This document shows positions 1 to 8,294 of a stretch of 64,000 nt of DNA, piece by piece. Position 1 is the first letter of the stretch. The number at the start of each line of letters is the position of its first letter. The stretch is from Bifidobacterium biavatii DSM 23969 (GTDB taxonomy: Bacteria > Actinomycetota > Actinomycetes > Actinomycetales > Bifidobacteriaceae). A program made the position numbers and the translations under genes. The notes beneath the pieces are model-generated. The model saw only the letters and a list, made by a program, of their open reading frames with translations. It made no database searches and was not told the DNA's origin. The stretch spans positions 17,038 to 81,037 of the forward strand of contig NZ_JGYN01000009.1 in the NCBI RefSeq assembly GCF_000741165.1, in the 5' to 3' direction.

Positions 1-969
1 GAGCGCAGCTACTTCGGTCTGCGCGAGGCGGCCAAGCTCGGCGTGCCCGTGCGCATCGCCCACGCACACAACCGTCCCGTCGGCTTCGACGTGAAGTCCG
101 TGTTCCGCGAATACTTCCGCCTGCGCCTGCCGCGCTACGTGACGCACATGTTCGCATGCGGCGAGGAGGCGGGCGACTGGCTGTTCGGCGCGAAGAACCG
201 CGGTCGCGTCATCCAGCAGCGCAACGCCATCGACACGTCGCTCTACCGGTACGATCCGGCGGTCGCCGCTAAAGTGCGCGCCGAATTCGGAGCGGCCTCC
301 GATACGTTTGTGCTCGGCCATGTCGGCAGGTTCTTCCCTCAGAAGAACCACGAGTTCCTCATCGACATCTTCGCCGCGCTGCACAGGATCCGCCCGAACA
401 GCGAACTGTGGCTGGTCGGCGGCGGCGAACTGAACGACGAACTGAAGAACCGCATGCGCGAGAAGGTCTCCTCGCTTGGTCTCGACGACGCGGTCCGGTT
501 CCTCGGCGTGCGCTCGGACGTGAACCGCATCATGCAGGGCATGGACGCGTTCGTGCTGCCCAGCCTGTTCGAGGGACTGCCCGTCACCATGATCGAAGCG
601 CAGGCCGCCGGTCTACCGTGCACGATCTCCGACCGCGTGCCGGTCCAGTGCGACGTCACCGGCAACGTGCAGGTCGTGGCGCTGGATGCTGCCCCCGAAG
701 AGTGGGCGAAGCGCATCCTCGCGCAGGCGGAATCGTATTACGGGGGCGATGCGACCGCTACCGGTGATGGTGCTGCGTACGCGGCCAAGCGCGGGCGCGG
801 TCCGGAACTGGTCACCAAGACCGGTTTCGACATCACGGCCAATGCCGAGTGGCTGCAGCGGTTCTATCTGGACGAACTGGCCAAGGCGGAGCGTGGTTCC
901 GCGGCGGAACGCGGTTCGGGACGGGGAAGCGTCCATTCGACCGCCCATACGGGAACGAGCCGCCGATGA
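1..969 (+). CDS. GT4-family glycosyltransferase, 5' end outside window
   Basis: The reading frame is open from base 1, so the N-terminal acceptor-binding domain is mostly missing. The visible 322 residues are the C-terminal nucleotide-sugar-binding half of a GT-B glycosyltransferase. They include GHVGRFFPQKNHEFLI at the start of that domain and LFEGLPVTMIEAQAAG, the family's E-x7-E donor-binding signature. The last 60 or so residues are a low-complexity Gly/Arg/Ser tail not expected in the family. The stop overlaps the next start (ATGA). It probably adds a sugar to a lipid-linked repeat unit on the cytoplasmic face. Donor and acceptor cannot be told from sequence. Confidence 0.85.
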   Translation, partial: ERSYFGLREAAKLGVPVRIAHAHNRPVGFDVKSVFREYFRLRLPRYVTHMFACGEEAGDWLFGAKNRGRVIQQRNAIDTSLYRYDPAVAAKVRAEFGAASDTFVLGHVGRFFPQKNHEFLIDIFAALHRIRPNSELWLVGGGELNDELKNRMREKVSSLGLDDAVRFLGVRSDVNRIMQGMDAFVLPSLFEGLPVTMIEAQAAGLPCTISDRVPVQCDVTGNVQVVALDAAPEEWAKRILAQAESYYGGDATATGDGAAYAAKRGRGPELVTKTGFDITANAEWLQRFYLDELAKAERGSAAERGSGRGSVHSTAHTGTSRR

Positions 970-2150
970 GCTTCGTTACCCCAGCCGCCATTCGCGGCAT
1001 GACTCGCACGGAGCGTCGCCGGCGCAAACTCGCCCTCGAGACGCGCAACAAGAATACGCTGCTCGCGCTCGTCGTGCCGGTGATGATCGCCGCCAAGATC
1101 ATGGTGGCGTACGTGCTGCCGCCAAAGTACTTCTACGACAACAACCGTATGCTCATGATGATGCTCGGCACCGCAGGCGATCGTGCATGGGGCGGCAATT
1201 ACGAGATCGCCGCGAACCTGTTTCGCAGCATCAATTTCGCCGATCTGCGAACCATGGTCGATTGGTCGATCTGTTTGGGCATCGTGTTCACCGCATTGGT
1301 GGTGCTGATGATCCTGCGAGCCGACGCGCCTGACTTTCTGCAGTCGCTGTTCATCCTCGCGACCGTCGGCCTGCTCAACATCTACATTTTTACGATCGGC
1401 AAGGATATCATCCAGTTTTCGTTCTTCCTCGCCGTGTACGCGGTGCTGTTGCTGCCGATCAATAATTCGCTGGTCAAAATGCTGCTCAGCTGCGGCGTGC
1501 TGTATTACGAGAGCACGTTTTTCCGCGCGTACTACATACTCATCGCCGCGCTGATCTTCGCCGTATACGTGATTCTCATGTTCTTCCGCAGTCGCAGCCA
1601 GCTGGGATTCGTCTCGCTGCTGGTGATCGTCGCGCTGCTGTTCGCGGTGATCTACGCGATGATGGTGGCCTCGCAGAGCATGATGCCGGACGAATACCAG
1701 CAGATCATGAATCTGCGCGCCGGGTACGACATCGCGTTCGGCGACAGCGCCGATTCGGCGACGCTGATTCTGAACCTCATTCCCGGCGACGGTCTGCCGC
1801 TGTTCATGGTCAATTACGTCATCAACGCGTTCCGCATGATGATTCCGATCGAACTGGCCATGCGCGGCGCCTACTATCTGCCGTTCTTCGCGTTCCAGTG
1901 CATGGTGACCGCATACATGGTGAACCTGCTGCGCCAGATCAACAGGATCAACGATCCCACGCTGTTCCTCGCATTGTGCGTGTTTCTCGGCTATGCGCTC
2001 GGCTCGTTCATCTTCGAACCGGATTTCGGTTCGTGGACCCGGCATGAGGCCGCCACGTTCCCCGTGCTGCACCTGCTGGTGCTCAACCGGTACCAGAAAG
2101 TGCCGCTCACCCAAGAGGAGCGTCTGCTCGTGAAAGGACTCGACTCATGA
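966..2150 (+). CDS. Polytopic membrane protein, EpsG/Wzy-like polysaccharide polymerase candidate
   Basis: This 394-residue protein has a basic N-terminus followed by about eight to ten hydrophobic segments, for example ALVVPVMIAAKIMVAYVL near residue 35 and ILIAALIFAVYVILMF near residue 190. No enzyme motif is obvious. The start at 966 overlaps the upstream stop by 4 bp and suggests translational coupling; a longer upstream reading frame exists but only overlaps gene 1. Size, topology and place among glycosyltransferases fit an EpsG- or Wzy-type polymerase that joins repeat units outside the membrane. That role is inferred from context. A membrane protein of unrelated function remains possible. 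Confidence 0.7.
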   Translation: MSFVTPAAIRGMTRTERRRRKLALETRNKNTLLALVVPVMIAAKIMVAYVLPPKYFYDNNRMLMMMLGTAGDRAWGGNYEIAANLFRSINFADLRTMVDWSICLGIVFTALVVLMILRADAPDFLQSLFILATVGLLNIYIFTIGKDIIQFSFFLAVYAVLLLPINNSLVKMLLSCGVLYYESTFFRAYYILIAALIFAVYVILMFFRSRSQLGFVSLLVIVALLFAVIYAMMVASQSMMPDEYQQIMNLRAGYDIAFGDSADSATLILNLIPGDGLPLFMVNYVINAFRMMIPIELAMRGAYYLPFFAFQCMVTAYMVNLLRQINRINDPTLFLALCVFLGYALGSFIFEPDFGSWTRHEAATFPVLHLLVLNRYQKVPLTQEERLLVKGLDS

Positions 2151-2749
2151 ACGTCATCGAGCTGATTCGTTCCGACTGCTTCCGTTATGCCGCCGCATCC
2201 TCGCGCAAGGACATGCTGAAAACGCGCATGATCCAGGAAGGTTTCCGGTACACGACAATGCTGCGCAAGGCCTTGGCTCATCGCACTGGCCCGCTGCACG
2301 TGTGGTATCGATTCCGGTTACTGAGACTGTCCAAAAAGACCGGTTTCCAGATCGGATACGGCGCTCATGTCGATGCCGGACTGTTCATCGGCCATCGCGG
2401 TACGGTAATCGTGAACGGCGAGGCCCGGCTCGGCAGCAACGTGAACCTGAGTCCCGGCGTGGTGATCGGACAGGAGAACCGCGGCCGTCGCGCCGGCGTG
2501 CCGCAGATCGGCAATCGCGTGTGGTTCGGTTCCAATGCGGTCGTGGTCGGCGGCATCCATATCGGCAACGATGTGCTCATCGCGCCGAACGCGTACGTGA
2601 ATTTTGACGTGCCCGACCACAGCATCGTCGTCGGCAATCCGGCCCGCATCATCCATCGCGAGAACGCGACGCAGGGCTATTGCCACAATCTCGTCCCCGA
2701 ACTGGTTCCCGATGAAGAGTATTCCGTAACGGAAGGAGGCGCCCGATGA
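2147..2749 (+). CDS. Serine-acetyltransferase-like hexapeptide acyltransferase
   Basis: This 200-residue protein has a short helical N-terminus followed by left-handed beta-helix hexapeptide repeats (IGYGAHVDAGLFIG, LGSNVNLSPGVVIG, IGNRVWFGSNAVVVGG, IHIGNDVLIAPNAYV) and ends with the VVGNPARII loop typical of CysE/WecH-like transferases. Proteins of this type use acetyl-CoA. In polysaccharide loci they usually O-acetylate a sugar rather than make O-acetylserine. It overlaps both neighbours by 4 bp and so is embedded in the surface-glycan operon. The acceptor is unknown. Confidence 0.85.
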   Translation: MNVIELIRSDCFRYAAASSRKDMLKTRMIQEGFRYTTMLRKALAHRTGPLHVWYRFRLLRLSKKTGFQIGYGAHVDAGLFIGHRGTVIVNGEARLGSNVNLSPGVVIGQENRGRRAGVPQIGNRVWFGSNAVVVGGIHIGNDVLIAPNAYVNFDVPDHSIVVGNPARIIHRENATQGYCHNLVPELVPDEEYSVTEGGAR

Positions 2750-4059
2750 CCAGTCCTCGGCAGTCTGTGCACGTCGCCTTCTTCTCCGGCGACATCACCC
2801 GCTCCGGCGGCACCGAAAACGTTTCGATCATGCTCGCCAACGCCCTAGTGTCTGAAGCCTTGCTGCCTGAGACAAGCAGTCAGGAAGCTGGCGGAGCCTC
2901 GGCCCCCTCGGCTGGGCCGAGCCGTAAAGAAAACGCCGGAGGTGTTTTTAGGCGAGGAACGAGCGACAGCGAGTCAGACAATGCCGCGCGTAGCGCGTCC
3001 GGAATTGCAGAACGGGCTGTCAGCCATAGTCTGACTGGGGGAGCGTACACTCAGCCACCTTTGAAGCTCAGCTTCATCAGCCTGTTTGAAGAGAACCCGA
3101 AGCCGTTCTTCCCAATCGACTCGCGCGTTACCCGCCACACGGTCTACCCGACCGTAACCCACGGCATCCAGCACTATTTCGATACCGTCAGGCGCTTGAA
3201 AACCATCGTCAAGGAACAGCGCGTCGATATCCTCGTCGACATCGACGGCATTCTCGACATGTATTCGCTGCCGCTCAAGCGTTCCACCGGCGTCAAGGTC
3301 ATCTCCTGGGAGCATTTCAACTATCACCAGAATCCCGGTGTGCCCTACCGCAAGCTCACCCGTCGTTGGGCCGCCCGCAAGGCCGACGCCATCGTCACGC
3401 TCACCGAAGCGGACAGGAAGCTGTACGAGTGCAACACGCATCCCAAGTGCCCGGTCATCGCCATCCCCAATCCGATGCAGCGGATCACGCCCGAACCGGT
3501 GTACGACGTGGACTCCCGCACCATCATCAGCTCCGGCCGTCTGACCTACCAGAAGGGCTTCGACATGCTGGTGGACGTCGCCGCGCGCGTCCTGCCGCAG
3601 CATCCCGACTGGCGGTGGCTGATCCTCGGCGAAGGCGAAGACCGGCCGATGCTCGAGCAGAAGATCACTCAGGCGAATCTCGGCAAGCAGCTTATCCTCA
3701 CCGGCCGCGTCGACAATATGGCCGACTACTACCGCAAGGCCGCCATGTTCGTCATGACCTCCCGTTTCGAGGGGCTGCCGATGGTCCTGCTTGAGGCCAA
3801 GGCCCACAAGCTGCCCATCGTCAGCTTCGACTGCGAAACCGGCCCCGCCGAGATCGTGACCGACGGTGTGAACGGTGAACTGGTTGCCCCCGGCGATATC
3901 GCCGACATGGCCGGCCGCATCGACCTGCTGATTGACGATGAGGAACGCCGTGTGCGCTATGCGATACATGCGTGGGATGATGCGGATCGATTCAGCAAAG
4001 CTTTGATCGTTCGCCAATGGTCGGCATTACTGAACAGTCATGCCATATGTGAGAAGTAA
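2746..4059 (+). CDS. GT4-family glycosyltransferase carrying an in-frame repeat insertion
   Basis: This 437-residue GT-B glycosyltransferase opens with VAFFSGDITRSGGTENV, the N-terminal glycine-rich loop. Its donor domain starts at SSGRLTYQKGFDMLVD and carries SRFEGLPMVLLEAKAHKLP with the E-x7-E signature. Residues 35-105 are foreign to the fold: low-complexity Ser/Gly/Ala sequence translated from an intergenic repeat element (2848-3060). Homologues would run straight from MLANAL to KLSFISLFEENPK. The frame is kept, so the protein may still be made, but the insert follows the first helix of the N-terminal domain and could disturb acceptor binding. A good GGAGG precedes the ATG, and the start overlaps the previous stop. 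Confidence 0.85.
   Translation: MTSPRQSVHVAFFSGDITRSGGTENVSIMLANALVSEALLPETSSQEAGGASAPSAGPSRKENAGGVFRRGTSDSESDNAARSASGIAERAVSHSLTGGAYTQPPLKLSFISLFEENPKPFFPIDSRVTRHTVYPTVTHGIQHYFDTVRRLKTIVKEQRVDILVDIDGILDMYSLPLKRSTGVKVISWEHFNYHQNPGVPYRKLTRRWAARKADAIVTLTEADRKLYECNTHPKCPVIAIPNPMQRITPEPVYDVDSRTIISSGRLTYQKGFDMLVDVAARVLPQHPDWRWLILGEGEDRPMLEQKITQANLGKQLILTGRVDNMADYYRKAAMFVMTSRFEGLPMVLLEAKAHKLPIVSFDCETGPAEIVTDGVNGELVAPGDIADMAGRIDLLIDDEERRVRYAIHAWDDADRFSKALIVRQWSALLNSHAICEK
2848..3060 (-). repeat. REP-like intergenic repeat inserted within a glycosyltransferase gene
   Basis: Read on the minus strand, one end has GCTCCCCCAGTCAG...CTGACAGC and the other GGCTCGG..CCGAGGGGGCC followed by GAGGCTCCGCCAG. 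The same modules occur between genes at 16348, 17298, 40069 and 40149. Here they are separated by about 100 extra bases. The 213-bp segment is a multiple of three and has no in-frame stop. Boundaries are set by where glycosyltransferase-like sequence stops and resumes. Confidence 0.7.
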
Positions 4060-4069
4060 GGATAAGAAC

Positions 4070-5203
4070 ATGACAAAAAACGTAGCGTTGATCACTTACC
4101 ATGCAGCACACAACAACGGCTCGTTCCTGCAGGCATTCGCCACGCAGCGCAAAATCCAGCAGCTTGGCCATAAGTGCGATATCATCGACTTCTCCACGCC
4201 CAGGCAGCAGTACCTGTACGACGTATACAAGAAAGTGTCGGGACCTAAGGACGTGCTGAAGAACGCCTACGCGCTGTTCCATCACAAACTGATCCAGCGT
4301 CGCCACGACGACTTTGACCGGCTTATCCATTCGGCGTTGTCCCTGACCCCGAAATTCTACGAGGACCTTTCGCAGATGGGCGATCTGGAAAACCAATATG
4401 ACGTGTTCGTCTCCGGCAGCGACCAGATCTGGAACATGGACGCATGGGACTACAGCGACGCCTACTTCCTGTCGTTCGTATACGACAAGCCCAAGATCTC
4501 CTATGCGTCCAGCATGGGCGGGCATATCCTCGACAAGCGCGGCGACAAGGAACTCGCAGACCGATACAGCAAGTTGTTGGCCGATTATTCCGCGATTTCC
4601 GTTCGCGAAAGAACTGCGCAGGAATATCTCATGCCGATCATCGACAAGCCGGTCACGCAGGTCATCGACCCGACGTTGCTGCTGAAGCAGGACGACTACA
4701 CGGACATCACCGCGCCGCGACTGGTCGACGAGCCGTACATCTTCTACTATGCGATCGACTCGATCGAACTGAACGACAGCGCAGCAAAGGCTGTGCAGCG
4801 GTATGCGCAGTCCAAGGGGCTGCCCGTCTACGTGATGTTCACCGGCAACAAGTCGTACGGGCTGAAGAAGTACGGATTCCACCTGCTAGAGGTTGCCGCG
4901 CCGAACCACTATCTGAGCCTCATCAAAAACGCCGAGCATGTGCTCACCGCGTCCTTCCACGGCACCGCGTTCTCGATCCTGTTCGAAAAGCAGTTCCATG
5001 TGGTGCGTGGCAAGCGCAACGGCAAGGTCAACATGGACGACCGCATGAGCTCGCTGCTGTCGACCTGCGGACTGGACGATCGCAACCTCATCGAAGGCGA
5101 AGCGTGGAGCGACGCCATTGTCGACTACGGCATGGTGCGGCCGCGACTGGACGTCGAACGCCGACGCTGCTCCGATTTCCTCGAAATGGCATTGAACAGC
5201 TGA
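4070..5203 (+). CDS. Polysaccharide pyruvyl transferase family protein
   Basis: This 377-residue protein matches the CsaB/WcaK-type fold (PF04230). It opens with VALITYHAAHNNGSFLQ, has VFVSGSDQIWNMDAWDY in the middle, and has ASFHGTAFSILFEKQF near the C-terminus; the last two are hallmark blocks of the family. Such enzymes transfer pyruvate from phosphoenolpyruvate to a sugar, giving an acidic ketal on capsule or exopolysaccharide. Some relatives have other substrates. The start at 4070 is preceded by a purine-rich AAGGATAAG; an upstream in-frame ATG at 4040 lies inside the previous gene and is less likely. Confidence 0.85.
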   Translation: MTKNVALITYHAAHNNGSFLQAFATQRKIQQLGHKCDIIDFSTPRQQYLYDVYKKVSGPKDVLKNAYALFHHKLIQRRHDDFDRLIHSALSLTPKFYEDLSQMGDLENQYDVFVSGSDQIWNMDAWDYSDAYFLSFVYDKPKISYASSMGGHILDKRGDKELADRYSKLLADYSAISVRERTAQEYLMPIIDKPVTQVIDPTLLLKQDDYTDITAPRLVDEPYIFYYAIDSIELNDSAAKAVQRYAQSKGLPVYVMFTGNKSYGLKKYGFHLLEVAAPNHYLSLIKNAEHVLTASFHGTAFSILFEKQFHVVRGKRNGKVNMDDRMSSLLSTCGLDDRNLIEGEAWSDAIVDYGMVRPRLDVERRRCSDFLEMALNS

Positions 5204-5251
5204 ACTGCCGAACCGCCGAACAGGCGAACGGCAAGACGCAAGGAGACGACG

Positions 5252-6265
5252 ATGAAGAACACGTTGAAGAAACTGACCCCGGAGCCGGTCATCGCATGGC
5301 TGCGCGGAGCCGAATCCGACCTGAAACTCTACCATGAGACAATGCGGCAGATGCGCCGCTTCCGCCGCAACTACGCACGTCGCGGCACGAACGGCAAGAC
5401 GCAGGTGGAAAGCCGGCTTATCTTCTTCACCCATCAGATCGAAAAGGGCCTGAGCCACGAGCACTTCCGCTACGGGTTCGGACGGACGGTGCTGGAACAG
5501 TTCGCCCCGCTGCTCAAGCAGCTCAAAAGCATGGATCCCAACGTGCAGGCCAATCCCGTGTGGGCGTCCGCGATCGACGCGCTGCACGAATACCGGGTCA
5601 AGCATGAGCGGGCCGGCAAGGACCTGTCTGCCGTGCGCGCGCTGTTCGACCCCGACATCTGGAACATGATCGGCGAGGCCGATGGCAAGCGCGGAGGCAT
5701 ACTGGTCATCAAGTCCGCCGACAAGGCCGACAATGCGTCCAAGACGTTTCGCGAACTGTCTGAAAGCCGTCATTCGCTGCGCGAATTCGCCGATGAACGT
5801 GTGTCGGCGGAAGAGATCATGCGATGCATCGACGTCGCCATGCGTACGCCGTCCGTGTGCAACCGTCAGCCGACCCGCGTGCACGTCATCACCAATCCCG
5901 ATGTGATCGCCAAGGCCATGCCATTGCAGGGAGGCTACCGCGGTTACGCCATGCCGCCGGCACTCGTGCTCATCACCGCCGACAACCGTGCCTTCATGAG
6001 CCAGGACGAGCGCAACGAAGGATTTGTCGACGGCGGACTGTTTGGCATGTCGCTGCTACTCGCGCTGGAGGAGGCGGGACTGGCCGCGTGCCCTCTCAAC
6101 ACCATGCTCCCGGCCAAGCGCGACGATGCCACGCGCAGGCTGCTGCACCTTCTCGACAGCGAATTCCTCGTCATGTACATCGCAGTCGGACATTTCCTGC
6201 CGGAATCGAAAACCTGTCATTCGCAGCGATTTACCGCATCCGACATCGCCACGGTGATCGCATGA
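5252..6265 (+). CDS. Nitroreductase-family flavoprotein in the polysaccharide locus
   Basis: In this 337-residue protein the last 170 residues are a nitroreductase (FMN) fold, beginning at SRHSLREFADERVSAEEI and including TPSVCNRQPTRVHVI, the FMN-contacting block, and GLFGMSLLLALEEAGLA. The first 165 residues are a basic helical extension with no recognised domain. A clear AAGGAGACGACG precedes the ATG. Nitroreductase-like proteins recur next to pyruvyl-transferase-family proteins in polysaccharide gene clusters, but the reaction is unknown, so no substrate is assigned. It overlaps the next gene by 4 bp. Confidence 0.8.
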   Translation: MKNTLKKLTPEPVIAWLRGAESDLKLYHETMRQMRRFRRNYARRGTNGKTQVESRLIFFTHQIEKGLSHEHFRYGFGRTVLEQFAPLLKQLKSMDPNVQANPVWASAIDALHEYRVKHERAGKDLSAVRALFDPDIWNMIGEADGKRGGILVIKSADKADNASKTFRELSESRHSLREFADERVSAEEIMRCIDVAMRTPSVCNRQPTRVHVITNPDVIAKAMPLQGGYRGYAMPPALVLITADNRAFMSQDERNEGFVDGGLFGMSLLLALEEAGLAACPLNTMLPAKRDDATRRLLHLLDSEFLVMYIAVGHFLPESKTCHSQRFTASDIATVIA

Positions 6266-7263
6266 GCGGGGGAGCGACGGCGAACGCCGATCGGACGCAA
6301 CCGCTGATCAGTGTGATCGTGCCGGTGTATAAGGTCGAACAATATCTTGACGAATGCGTGTCCAGCATCGTCGCGCAAACCTACCGAGAGCTGGAGGTCA
6401 TCCTTGTTGACGACGGTTCCCCGGATGATTGTCCGCGCCGATGCGACGAATGGGCAGCACGGGACGGGCGCATCCGCGTCGTGCACAAGGCGAACGGTGG
6501 ACTATCGTCCGCACGCAACGCCGGTCTCGATGTCATGCGTGGTGAACTCGTCGCCTTCGTGGACAGCGATGACTGGATCGAATCGGACATGATCGAACGA
6601 CTGTGGCGGTCGCTGACGGACCATCATGTCGACGTGGCGATGTGCGGTACCGTGAAAATGTTCGATGATGGGAGCCAGAACCACATCGATGCCACGTTGC
6701 CGGCCAAAACGTTCAGCCGAGACAACGCGCTGCGCTCGTTCCTCTACCATTATGAACGCATGGCCAGCGCAGTATGGAACAAGCTTTTCGATGCGAGTTT
6801 TTTCCGCGGGCCGGATGCCGTGCGTTTCCCCGAAGGACTCAACAGCGAAGACTATTTTGTGCTCAGCCGGGTGTACGACCGCATGAATGGATTGCGTTTT
6901 GACCCAATGCCGCTGTACCGGTACCGGATCCGCCGCAATTCGATCACCACGGCGGCGGTGAACGAGCACAGCTTCGACAAGGCCCGAATTGCCGAACTGT
7001 GCTGCGAGTACTTGGAAACACGCGGTTATGCCGATACTGCGGCGCTCGCATACTGCCGTATGCAGGGCTGGTACGACGTGCTGTATGATCTGCTCGGCAA
7101 ACAGGCCGATCGAACAGTGATTGAACGGTGCCGCAGGCAATTGGCTGCGACTGCTCGGCCTGTATATGCCGACCGGTCGCTGTCCCTTGGACGGAAAACG
7201 AGAATTTTCTTCTTATCTCACTGCCCAAAGCTGTACGTCGCCATGCAATCGAAAGCCAAGTAA
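6262..7263 (+). CDS. GT2-family (GT-A) glycosyltransferase
   Basis: This 333-residue protein opens with LISVIVPVYKVEQYLDECV, contains VILVDDGSPDDCP and VDSDDWIESDMIERL (the DxD metal/nucleotide site), and KANGGLSSARNAGLDV between them. This is the standard GT-A glycosyltransferase family 2 core in residues 12-120. The remaining C-terminal part is a variable acceptor region without membrane spans. The ATG at 6262 overlaps the preceding stop. It most likely adds a sugar to the growing lipid-linked oligosaccharide in the cytoplasm; the sugar is unknown. Confidence 0.9.
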   Translation: MSGGATANADRTQPLISVIVPVYKVEQYLDECVSSIVAQTYRELEVILVDDGSPDDCPRRCDEWAARDGRIRVVHKANGGLSSARNAGLDVMRGELVAFVDSDDWIESDMIERLWRSLTDHHVDVAMCGTVKMFDDGSQNHIDATLPAKTFSRDNALRSFLYHYERMASAVWNKLFDASFFRGPDAVRFPEGLNSEDYFVLSRVYDRMNGLRFDPMPLYRYRIRRNSITTAAVNEHSFDKARIAELCCEYLETRGYADTAALAYCRMQGWYDVLYDLLGKQADRTVIERCRRQLAATARPVYADRSLSLGRKTRIFFLSHCPKLYVAMQSKAK

Positions 7264-7297
7264 TTCTCTATATCTTCATAAGCAAGGAACTATTGAC

Positions 7298-8290
7298 ATG
7301 AATCGCTGCGCCATTATTTTGCCGTACTACGGCAAGTTTCCCAACTATTTCCAGCTGTTTTTGAACTCATGTGCTGTCAACAGTGATTTTGACTGGCTAA
7401 TTTTCACCGATGACAGGACGGAGTATGACTATCCGGTCAATGTGCATGTGCAGTATGAGACGTTTGCTGACATGCAGGCTCGCGTGCGGGACGCCTTCGA
7501 CTTCCGCCCGGTGATCGAACAACCGTACAAACTATGCGACTTACGTCCCATGTACGGGTATGTTTTTAAGGATTATCTGGCAGATTACGAATTTTGGGGA
7601 CACTGTGACTGCGACCTCGTATTCGGCGACCTCAGCCGGTTTATCACCGATGACCTGCTGAACGCGTACGACAAGATCTTCCCGGTCGGCCACCTGGCCC
7701 TGTATCGCAATACCGAGGAGAACAACCGTCGGTTCATGCTGGATCTGGACGGTCGGCCGATCTATCGCGAGGTGCTTGAATCGTCGCGTGGCTACACCTT
7801 CGACGAAAGCTATCTGTCGACCAACATCAACCGTATCTATCAGACGTACGGATTCCCGATTTACATGCGTGACCATTCGGGGAACACCGTGGCAAAAAGC
7901 GAGACGTTCCGCATTACGCGCTATGACGCAGAGCTCGGCACATTCCTTTCAGAGCCTGCCATGCGCGCTGTGTACGTCTGGGAACACGGTCACATCACAC
8001 GTAGTTTCATGAGACTCGGTACCTTTATGCAACAGGAGCTCATGTACATGCACTTCCAACGACGAGACATGCGTGTTGCATGTCCCATGCAATCGGACAG
8101 GTATCAGATCTTACCTGGTTCGTTTGAGCCATTGCCGGTGGAGCATGTGACCAAAGAAAACTTCCGGTCTATCCCGTGGAAAAACACGGCCGATATGTGG
8201 CGACATCGCGTGAACATCGGCCGCGGCGAATACAAGTTTTGGAAGAGTCGCATCGCCGGCGTGATCAATGCTCGTATGAATAAGGGGTAG
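7298..8290 (+). CDS. DUF6625-like protein of polysaccharide loci
   Basis: This 330-residue soluble protein begins CAIILPYYGKFPNYFQLF and contains WLIFTDDRT and YEFWGHCDCDLVFGDL. The last is a DxD-like acidic block resembling GT-A enzymes. The organisation matches DUF6625 proteins found in exopolysaccharide clusters, probably a divergent glycosyltransferase. The ATG at 7298 follows AAGGAAC; an earlier frame-open stretch overlaps the previous gene. Base composition is visibly more AT-rich than the flanking housekeeping genes, consistent with a strain-variable locus. Function is inferred. Confidence 0.65.
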   Translation: MNRCAIILPYYGKFPNYFQLFLNSCAVNSDFDWLIFTDDRTEYDYPVNVHVQYETFADMQARVRDAFDFRPVIEQPYKLCDLRPMYGYVFKDYLADYEFWGHCDCDLVFGDLSRFITDDLLNAYDKIFPVGHLALYRNTEENNRRFMLDLDGRPIYREVLESSRGYTFDESYLSTNINRIYQTYGFPIYMRDHSGNTVAKSETFRITRYDAELGTFLSEPAMRAVYVWEHGHITRSFMRLGTFMQQELMYMHFQRRDMRVACPMQSDRYQILPGSFEPLPVEHVTKENFRSIPWKNTADMWRHRVNIGRGEYKFWKSRIAGVINARMNKG

Positions 8291-8294
8291 CCGC

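Noticed and set aside
864..2114. Minus-strand open frame of 416 codons opposite the EpsG-like gene
   Set aside because: Composition is extremely His/Gln/Arg-rich, typical of antisense shadow of hydrophobic codons.
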